Assembly (NCBI GenBank): GCA_001599915.1
Contig: BCIG01000009.1
Coordinates: 248,001 to 312,000, forward strand
DNA: 64,000 nt
Origin: Symbiotaphrina buchneri
Lineage: Eukaryota > Ascomycota > Symbiotaphrinales > Symbiotaphrinaceae
Direction of reading: 5' to 3'
Below the pieces are notes generated by a model. That model saw only the letters and a list, made by a program, of their open reading frames with translations. It ran no database searches and had not been told where the DNA came from. Shown in pieces: positions 24,663-33,593 of this stretch. A program made the translations under genes and the position numbers. Numbering within the stretch: the stretch's first letter is position 1; each line of letters starts with the position of its first letter.

Positions 24663-26363
24663 TCATTTCCTAGACCCTGCCTTCGCCTTCAGACTGCCTT
24701 CGAACCCTGGCCGTTTCTTCACCTTCTTACCTGGCTTAGACGCCTTCTTCCACTTTGGTTTCCCCTTTTCTTCCCTCCTCTTCCTCAGGTTTTCCTCTCT
24801 CTTTTTCTGCCTCATCTCCTTCCCTTTCTCCACACCTTCTAAGCGCTCTTTCCACTCCGCCTCACTCCTTTTTTTCGCCTTCTCCTTTCGCTTGAGAGCC
24901 TTCTTCAATAGGGAAGTGTTATCCTTCACCTTTTCACCATGTGCTCGTTTGCGGGCATTAAGCCAAGCATCCTTCTCTTCGATCTCTGTCCGTTTTGCCT
25001 CATCCAAGCCCTTGAGTCGTGCCTCTTTTTTCTCTGCCACCTTCACAGCTGTAAGTGCATCTTGCGGTCCCTTCCTTTTCTTAGGATCTATGACAGTAGA
25101 CAGACTTGGATCCATCTGCTGGCCGTCGCCAAAAGCAATCCGGCCAAAGGAGAAGTTGTTTTCGGGTTCTTGTAGGCTTAGAGGGCTGCCAGGTGCAGAA
25201 GTAGAAGCCCGTTGAAGAGCTTCCTCAGCCCTAGCGCGTTCTTCTTCCTTCGCTTTCAGGCGTAACTCCTTCTTACGTGTCCGCCGCTCTTCTTCCTTCC
25301 TCCGCCTCGCTTCCATGAGCTCCTGCCGATTACGCGCTGGGCCCCCGTCAATGCCATCAGCCTTTCGCGCTGCCCGCAACTCCTCTATCCTTGCTTGAAG
25401 TCTCGCTTTCAACTCGGCAGGATCTCTTTTGGGCTTTTCTTTAGTCTCATTAGGAGCTACCGCTGTCACCGAAGACATAGAGGATGTGCCGGACCTGTCT
25501 GTGGAAACGTCGAACCCGGGTGAATCAGGTCCTGGTGTATGAGTTGCAGAAGATGCATCGGCTGGTTCATCAAGAATCCCATCCACATCCATATGATCTA
25601 TCTCATCGTGTTCGTCATCAGATTCGGGTGATCCGCGCGCAACGGAACCGTCGGCAACTTCGGCGCCAGTTTGCTTGACGGCCTGCTCCATAGCCGGATC
25701 ACTGGGCTCGTTCTGTTGCTTTTGCGTCTCCTTCTTTTCTTTCTTTGCCGCCTCTTTGGCCCTTTTCCTTTCTCTCTTTTCCCGTTTCTTTTCTCCCTTC
25801 TTTGACTGTGTTGTGGATGCGACAGGCTGCTCTCCTGACTCGGCAGCGTCGTCTCGTATCCTTGCAGCCTCCTGTGAGGGCGCCCTGTCGTCTGAGACCT
25901 TCTGCTTCTTCGCTTTCTTGTCCGAGAGCGGCTTCAAGCCCTGCTTTGGCTTCTCTTTCTCAACACCCGGGATATCGAATGCATCATCGTCCTCCTCTGC
26001 TTCCCTTTTGCGCTTCTGTGCATTTTCATCCATCACATCCTTAGCGCTCTTGGCGGAATCAGGGTCCAGTTTCGCTCTTTTGGCGTTACGAGCTTCTTCC
26101 TTGGTCTGCTTCTTCCGCTTCCATTGATCCTTTATAGATCATGTAAGCATTTCGGAATTGGCGTTGCAGATGCTGGGCAGGAGCAGGCGACGTACACTAT
26201 TATCCTCCCCATAGTAAACTTTCGCAGGGATCAGTGACAGCAGGCCGTTGAAAGCCTCTGCATGGCTTTTGAGCCTCTCCTAAAAACGGCAATACGTCAG
26301 AGGCAGATCTTGGAGGTTATATGTCGCAAAAAATCCGAGGCTCACCTCCAGGCTGTCGCTCAT
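24663..26363 (-). CDS. RRP14: Rrp14/SURF6 ribosome biogenesis protein
   Basis: Three exons (26363-26346, 26279-26196, 26129-24663) give 522 aa. Rrp14 and SURF6 are nucleolar proteins needed for early 60S and 40S pre-rRNA processing. The N-terminus has the family block LEERLKSHAEAFNGLLSLIP followed by AKVYYGEDNS, obtained only after splicing a first exon of 18 nt. The C-terminal SURF6 domain contains NNFSFGRIAFGDG, DPKKRKGPQDALTAVKVAEK and DAWLNARKRAHGEKVKDN, and ends in a very Lys/Arg-rich helix. The middle is acidic/basic low complexity. It converges on NDUFS8, with 160 nt between the stops. Confidence 0.93.
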
Positions 26364-27189
26364 CGTCGTTGGGAAACGGTATAGGGCACAGTAGAAATTG
26401 CAGGATTGAAGTGCATCCCAATATTACAGATAGTCCCCTTCAACGGAAATGAAACTCGAAGCCAGCACAAGACGTTCTGCTGGGCTGCGTATGATGTGGC
26501 CTTGAGACAGAGAAACAAGGCTTCGAAGTCTTGAGCGGTGAACTTTCTCCAGACAAAAAGTGTGCAAGTGCGGTGGTGGGCGTGAAATCTTGGCACGCTA
26601 AGAAGCTCATCCTCTAAACTCCGCTCCGGCATACGCCGTTGGCACACAATCATGGTCCAACGATGACAGGCAAGACATGAATTGCCGCAAGTGTCAGATT
26701 GTTCAGGCATTCATGGTTGGCTGATGTACTCACTTGATAGAAGAGTCAACTTGAATTAGCAGCGACATGTAATCCCACATTCACGTTGAAATCATTGGCG
26801 CTGTTCCAAGCTGTCAAAGCGAAATCCATTATTTTAGGCGAGCTGAAGCAAACAGAAGTCTAGAACAGCATTGCGAAGCCACAGCCTCAATGAATACGCA
26901 TTATTCCAACCAACAATGGGGCTTCAAGCCCCTAAACCTCTCAACCCTTGGGCCGGCCGTTTTCCCAGCCGCAGACAGCACAGTCATAGACATAGCCGTT
27001 TGCATGACTTCCCCTCTCATAGGTGATCATAACCGTTTTCACTTTTTGGGTACCGGGGACGCGTCACTGGCCAGGTAGACAGGTTGCGAAGTGGAGTACT
27101 ACAGAGAAAGAAAGAGCACTGAAGACTCACGGTTTTTTTTATGATTATCCTTCCCGACGCATTCACCTCTTGATGTATTGACCATACAG
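26364..27189. other. Divergent intergenic region
   Basis: About 830 bp between RRP14 and the unknown gene at 27190, read outwards. A minus-strand open frame of 116 codons (26360-26710) overlaps the RRP14 start region in another frame and has no family resemblance. No RNA gene or repeat was recognised. Confidence 0.45.
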
Positions 27190-29094
27190 ATGGCGCAAGC
27201 CGTCGAAGCAAAATCACTATCCGACCTTACAGCGCTTGCCGCGAATCCTCCACAGTATCCTCGAAACCCAACACAGGAGCGTTTGGATCCGCTGACTCTG
27301 TATATTATTCGGGTGCCCGGGAAGCGAGGTAATAATATCACCTGTCATGGACGGTCTATATGTTCAAAAGAGCTTGTACTGATGTCTGGGAGGCAGATGT
27401 CTTTCTGACCCCTCTAAAACCACGACAGAAAGTAGTGAGCTCGGAGGACGTCTGTAGCTCGCTTTATTACCTGCACTTTCATACCGCAGACGATTCTATT
27501 CCGTTAAATGAAGCAGAGGAGGACGGGGACGGTCCAGGAGCGCTCGCTGGTGCACAGACTATCCAACGCAGACCGGTCCCGGTTGTGGAAAATTTCTCGA
27601 CGCGGAACAGGAGCCTTTCCAATGAGATTACTCGCAAACCCGTCCCTGGGCGCAACAACCACATAGGGGCTCATACTGTGGTAGAGTACGCCACTGGCCC
27701 CGCATCCAAAAGCCTGACAACGAAGGATGATGATGCAGGGCCAACGAGTGCCGCCTTTGGTAGTAGACGGCCGCTAGGCCCGAGGCCTTTCCAGCAGCGA
27801 TCAGGCTCTCCCACGAAAGATCTCAGTCTAAATGGGGATGCTGAAGGGCGGCCATCTCTTCCGGATAGACCGGCCGGCTGGGTACCACCTCTTCCGCCTC
27901 GTTCCTTGCCTACTAGTCCAGAGCTTGGACTAGACGGCGCAACCCATTCAACAGATGAGGGGCGAAACAGGAGTTACGGGACCTACATCAGCCGCAAGGG
28001 CTCATCTGAATTGTCACGAAAAGCAAATACATTCACTGTCACCCTGATTCGCCGTGATCCCTCGTCTGGAGGTCAGTGGAATGTCGGCGTTATATCGAAT
28101 ATTCCCGGAAAGCAAAAGTCGTCCCCTGCCGTATATGGGCCCGGCCTAAACCTCCACACAAGCGCAAACAACAGACCTCCGCTCTTTATAGAAATCGCCA
28201 CTCCTGGCTACGTCAAGTTCCGCGGTCATAGCCCACCGCCGACCACTATTGCGGATGCGGCACCTCTTCAACGCCTTTATGAATTGAAGGATAATCTTTC
28301 TTCCCCAGAAGCGCCACTAGGTGTACCGACAGTCTCCGATGGGATCTTTAGGCGTCAACTATGGGAAGAGGGCACCAGTCTCCTCAATCGGACATTCCAG
28401 GCTGTTGCTAGAAGGGCCCGTTCCGGATCCACCAGCTCGGTCGGTGAACTAGGTTCTCACAGGTACGATAGTCGTCTTATCATTCTGGGAAAGCTCCAGG
28501 AGTAATTCTTTCTTTAGTGATGGTATAATGGACGATACATCAGGGTCACAGAAGCCAAAACCGAAAGGCTATGTTTTTCTTAGCCCTTGGCAGGGGCGGT
28601 GTGAGTTCTCGTCCCTCGGTCCTCGAAGAGTCCTAAAGGTCAGCAAGCGTATGTCTCCATTGCAGGCATGGCGACTGACGGTTGTCCAGTGCAAGCACCG
28701 GCTTCCCGGTATTACTGAGGCTCCACCGGCGACTGTGAGCGAACTGCGGCTCAACTTACCCAGGCCAGAGACACTGTCGAGCCGAATACCTCCAAGTGAG
28801 GTCGATTCTAGGCGGAGGAGCTTCATTCCAAGTGCAGAGAGTCGGAAACGCCTGTCACCGACAAAGTCGAGTCCTTCCCATCGACGAGGCTTCTCTGAAA
28901 GCAGCAACGACCTAGACATGCTGACTCTCGATCTGTCATTGGGGCAAGAGGATGCGGGAGGGGGATTTGGGGGAAAGAAAGCGAATTTAGGCAAGCTGAT
29001 CATTGAGGACGAGGGCCTTAAGATGTTGGATCTCACGGTTGCCGCAAACATGGCCATTTGGTGGAATTTATATGAAGAGACATTTCTATCTTAG
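27190..29094 (+). CDS. Conserved fungal protein of unknown function
   Basis: Four exons (27190-27328, 27397-28462, 28518-28638, 28690-29094) give 576 aa. I do not recognise a named family. The N-terminus, LTALAANPPQYPRNPTQERL with LTLYIIRVPGKRDVFLTPLK, looks structured and so does the middle part FTVTLIRRDPSSGGQWNVGV with PLFIEIATPGYVKFRG. The C-terminus KLIIEDEGLKMLDLTVAANM then AIWWNLYE is hydrophobic and could be a membrane or packing helix. The linkers are Ser/Pro/Arg rich. The repeated folded-looking blocks separated by disorder suggest a scaffold. Introns of 68, 55 and 51 nt join the frames cleanly, which supports a real gene. Confidence 0.8.
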
Positions 29095-29254
29095 CGTTCA
29101 GTTCCTTATGATACCCCGAAGATCTGCGCAAATAGCACTGAGCTCCATGAGGTCTTGCATAAGACTCAGGGGTGTAGTCCTCTAGGCTTGGAGCCACATA
29201 ATAGCAAGTACATCAAGACTCTCTATAATCTCTACTTGAAGACTTTTTCTCCGC

Positions 29255-31020
29255 TCAAAGCATTGGCTTTAAGTCATCAGCTACCTTGAACGGTGCCTCA
29301 GTCTTCGCCTTAACCTCGTCAACAGTGACGCCGTCAGCCAGCTCAATGAGAGTCAGCCCTTGAGCGAAATCGACGTCGAAGACACACTATAGACAAAGAA
29401 TGTCAGCTACAGCCAATCCCATATGGATTCGTGCTCCAAACTTACCAGGTCGGTGATGATCCTCGAGACGCACGCTCTCCCGGTCAAAGGGAACTCGCAC
29501 TGCTTGAGGATCTTTGGCCTGCCCTTCTTATCAGTGTGCTCCATGGTCACGACCACCTTGGTCGCCGACGGGTTCGAAACGAGGTCCATAGCTCCTCCGA
29601 ACCCCTTGATCTTCCCCGGGAGCATCCAGTTCGCCAGGTCCCCTCTGGCGCTCACTTGCATGGCGCCCAGGATTGTCAGGTCTATCCGCCCTCCTCGGAT
29701 CATGCCAAAGGACTCGTCCGATCCAAAGCACGCCGCACCCGGTTTCAACGTTACAGTCTCCTTGCCGGCATTGATGAGATCGGGATCCTCCTCGCCCTTT
29801 TTGGGGTATGGGCCCAGCCCTAGGATACCATTTTCTGACTGCAGCTGCACTTCTACTGACGCGTCCACAAAGGATGGGGCAAGCATGGGCATGCCGATAC
29901 CCAGGTTGGCGTACATGCCGTTCTTGAACTCCTTGGCTGCGCGTTTGACGATGCGCTCACGCTTACTGGCACTGTCTCCAGAGCCCAATACCGCGGCCTT
30001 GCTCTCGTTCGGATCCTTCGCGTAGGTGTACTTTTCGATCTTCTTCTCCTCGGTCGGTTGGATGACCCGCTTGACGTAGATCCCCGGGAGGTGCACAGCG
30101 GCCGGGTCGATCTGGCCGGGCTCTACAATGTGTTCTGCCTCGACGATGGTCATCTTCGCGTTCCGGCCCATGGCGCCATTGAAATTGGCGGCCGCAAATC
30201 TGAACATGCAGTTGCCCAGCTTATCCGCCTTCCAGGCCTTGACGAACGCATAGTCTGCTTGGATGGCCTCCTCCATCACGTAGCTCTTGCCATTGAAAAC
30301 CTTCACGTCCTTTGGCTTCGAGTACAGCTTGACAGTTCCGTCGCTGTTGTGCAGCAGGGGCAACTCTCCGCTCTGGACGACTGTTCCAACAGCCGCGGGC
30401 GTATAGAAAGCGGGAATGCCATGACCACCAGCGCGGCATCTCTCGGCAAGGGTGCCCTGGGGCGTCAATTCCAGCTCTATCTTTCCACCCAGGTACATGC
30501 GCTCGAACGTCTTGTTCTCCCCCACGTAGCTGGCAATCATCTTCTTAATCTGCCCACTTTCCAGTAACAGGCCGAGACCGGCCCCGTCCACACCGGCGTT
30601 GTTGGAGGCTACAGTGAGGCCCTTGATGTGCGGGTTCTTCTTCACTTCGTTGATCAGAGTATCTGGAACGCCGCACAGGCCAAAGCCACCGGCCAAGAGT
30701 GTGCTGTCGCCCTTCATGTCCTTGATCGCCTCGGCGGCGGAAGGGAGTACTTTGTTAATTTCATTGCGACGGGTGCTCGAGGCAAATGTGCGTGCTAATA
30801 ATAGAGTCCGCTGTCCACGGTCAGCGAATGTGTGCGACCGATTCAGGTGTCTACCTTTGTACTTGACCTCGAAAGATGTCTGGTGGTCCGAAGCAATTGA
30901 GCTGCAGATGAAGGCATCACGGGCAATGGCGGGGCGGAAGCAAGAGAGGGATGACCAGATCCCGGCAAGGCTCAATCGGCAAGGCTGAAAGGCAATTCGG
31001 ACGATGACCTTGTCGTTCAA
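29255..31020 (-). CDS. SCOT: Succinyl-CoA:3-ketoacid-CoA transferase, mitochondrial
   Basis: Two exons (31020-29446, 29386-29255) give up to 568 aa. The enzyme moves CoA from succinyl-CoA to acetoacetate and related acids (in fungi often acetate or propionate metabolism) in the mitochondrial matrix. Both halves are present: the alpha part with [20 protein letters not shown] and the beta part with [14 protein letters not shown]. The catalytic Glu is at about 396 in [13 protein letters not shown]. The second exon supplies the ending [16 protein letters not shown]. The N-terminus up to about residue 85 is a presequence region. An in-frame 60-nt segment with gtagac...ctgacc...ttag between codons 55 and 76 could be an extra intron; splicing it would give 548 aa. 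Confidence 0.93.
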
Positions 31021-33589
31021 CGGAGATACGCACGCAAGATGCTGAAAAGGGGGTAGATAGGGGCAGCGACAGTGAATATAATAACAATTTATCTAATATC
31101 GCAGCTGATATTCATGAAGGATGGTGCGAAGTTGTTATCCGTGCATTAGCGCAATGCGGGGAGGGGCCCGGTGAATGAATCCCGAAAGTCGGATATACGC
31201 TTTGGGACCTACTGCTGTATGCGAAAGTAATTCCGGGCTACCTGTACTTCGTAGGACCGCCCATCTTTCTCATATTGAGCGCAAATCGCATTGATTCGCG
31301 ATTCTTTGAGATCTCAGCCTATCAGGATGACTGACCTCTTAAACGTGAATAAGAATAGCCACGGCGGCGGTAGTGGACTGCTTCTGCGAGAGGTGCGATC
31401 TTAATAATGAGGCAGATGGTCAATAATAATAAATTGATGGAATTCCCCCTCGTATGCTGCTTCAGTCTCCTTTATTCTATGTTGATATCCAGCGCTCCAT
31501 TACTACGTACATTAGGGCATCGACACTGGGCATGCTGACCTTCTTGATGTTTTGGGTCAAATCGTCCCCGCAATTCCCTTTATTGTAATTCTTTTTCTCC
31601 TTAGGGAAAGCGAGCACTATGTAACATGAGACGAGGCAACATCCAATCATAGCACTGCCACCTACGCGGGCTGCAAGTCCCTGAGACACATTGAGTCTCG
31701 TTCTCAGATACTCCATACCCGATCTGACTTGGGACGCCTCAAACCACCCATGTTTCCACGGCACATGGTTGTTACTCGCCGGGTGTGGGCGTTCAGGTTC
31801 CTCTCGGTTCTGGCGTCGCTTTGTGGGACAGCCTGCGCCCAGGGGAATTTCCTAAGGGATCTACGGTATGCTGGCTTGAAAAAGGCGTATTCCTCCTACC
31901 TTACCTGTGGCTTGATAGGCGCAGGTGAAATACTCCTATTCTCCACCAACTCTCGGCCTGTCTTGGATGTTCAGTGCAGACAGTGCAATAATCAAAGCAA
32001 TATTCTGATGCTCATAAGGCTCCGCGACGCTCCTCGGCTTAGGCACGGAGTTCGGCACGGAGTTCAGCGTTCAGTCCTCGGTAAGGCAGTTGACGTCAAG
32101 CTAGCGGCCTTACGGAATCCTTTCCCCCCTGAACCACTTCGTACACACACGGCTCGGAGTCGGGGCCCAAAGCCGTCTGCTCGTAATATGCAGTACGGTG
32201 TACATTACTGCGCACTCACCACGTGCACGAGCAGAGTGAGAAAGGGAGGGGAAGAATGCTTCCCGCACAAGCACCCGTAAAACACTGGGGCTTTACGGTA
32301 CGAATAATACGAAGCTCCTATGCCAAGAACATGGGAACCAGTATGCAACAGACGGTGGATTGGAGATGGATGAGGGAGTGGCATCGGCGATGAGATGTGG
32401 CGACACATGTGGTTGGCCAGTGTGCACGGTAACTCGGGTAATGGACGGTAACTAAGATACCTTGCTCCATGTGAGGGAGAAGAGCAAGGCTGAAGTACCT
32501 GGTGTGCTTGTTAGGTTGACGTATTCTATACTTGAACACGCAGAGAACTTTGCGTGAGTCCGGAATACAGATACTTGAGTTTGCTCCGCTCAGGGGCCGA
32601 GAGAGTCGCGATCGAGAGTCAACAGAGAGAGCCTCGACCAGACTCTTCTCGAACCCGGGACCTAGTTGGGTACGGCTCAGGAGACCGAGTTCGCTCAGGG
32701 TCCTTCTCACTCCTTCAATTGGTTGACACCATGTAGTGCTAGGCCAGTTCAAGTTTGGCGCCAGGCCTGGGCAGGTTCGGTTGAAGCGGACAAGCGGACA
32801 AGCGAGAGAGAGACGGAGCCAAGCGTCGATCGCGCCCGGGCGATGCTGAAGTTGCTTTCACGATCTGAGGCTTAAGTGCTGATCGAAGGATCGAGGTCGA
32901 GGAGGCAAACGCACAAACCTGCACACAAACGACTAGGACGACCAGAGAAACGTACGGCGTACGGAGAGTGCTGCACCACACACACGCCCACTCACACACT
33001 ATGCCTCTAAGAACGGACAAACACCTGATTATTATTGCCGCCCGCTTGCTCAAAAGACTTCATTAATTCTTGCTCCCTGTGTGCTGCACTGCTGACACCT
33101 TTGCCCGCGTTTATATCCCTAAAACTCACCCTTGCCTACAAGAGGACTACCTTACTGCACACACACCCCTACTTGTGTTCCAGTTCTTTCGGACATGTCT
33201 CCGTGAGACCGTCTGCCCACCCACTGCTGGGTCCTCGCACACTCACGCGTGGGTTCAGTGCTGCGCTTTCCCTCGATCTCGATCTGGTCGGACACAGCTC
33301 GTGCTTCTACCCAGCATTCATACTCGTACCATGTATGCCCACCTTCGTCTCCACTATTGAGGCATGCCTTTCGGACAATTCTTCCTTCTCTCTTTGTCAA
33401 CCTTCATCTTTCCCCACAACATTGTGAACCCTTAAATCATCAAATTCGCCCGCCTCCGCGATTGGAAACCTTCTTCCGCTAGGATCGGTTCACAGCATCG
33501 ACTCTTGGCCATATATTCGTTCCAAGCATGTCATATCCCGTTCAAGCTTGACGACGTTCCACGATGCCTGAGTGTGGGAGCCACCTTTC
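31021..33589. other. Long upstream region of frq
   Basis: About 2.6 kb between the CoA transferase start and the frq ATG. It contains two tandem copies of GGCACGGAGTTC (32042-32065), GTACTTCGTA at 31244, the GATCGA cluster and the upstream ORFs listed separately. An open frame of 183 codons at 31729-32280 (+) and one of 95 codons at 31477-31764 (-) overlap and have no family resemblance, so I read the region as regulatory. Confidence 0.5.
32610..33284. promoter_or_regulatory. Cluster of GATCGA elements, candidate light/clock response region of frq
   Basis: GATCGA occurs at 32610-32615, 32881-32886 and 32889-32894 on the + strand, and at 32826-32831, 33273-33278 and 33279-33284 on the - strand. 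Two pairs are closely spaced: one with starts 8 bp apart, the other directly adjacent. In Neurospora the White Collar complex binds paired GATC/GATCGA-type elements in the frq promoter. Six copies in 675 bp compares with about 0.3 expected by chance for a 6-mer on two strands. Binding here is inferred. Confidence 0.55.
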
Positions 33590-33593
33590 ATGA
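33331..33593 (+). promoter_or_regulatory. Upstream ORFs in the frq leader
   Basis: Five short ATG-initiated frames precede frq: 33331-33360, 33335-33427, 33364-33435, 33528-33551 and 33564-33593. The last one ends in TGA at 33591-33593, which overlaps the frq ATG at 33590 as ATGA. Neurospora frq mRNA also has several uORFs that take part in temperature-dependent FRQ synthesis. Whether all are transcribed depends on the true start site and on leader splicing, which cannot be read here. Confidence 0.55.

Noticed and set aside
31477-31764. 95-codon - strand frame with a hydrophobic stretch
   Set aside because: A single hydrophobic segment in a chance frame is not enough; no family resemblance or start context.
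31729-32280. 183-codon + strand open frame upstream of frq
   Set aside because: No domain, no good splice partners, and it overlaps a - strand frame; it lies in the frq upstream region.
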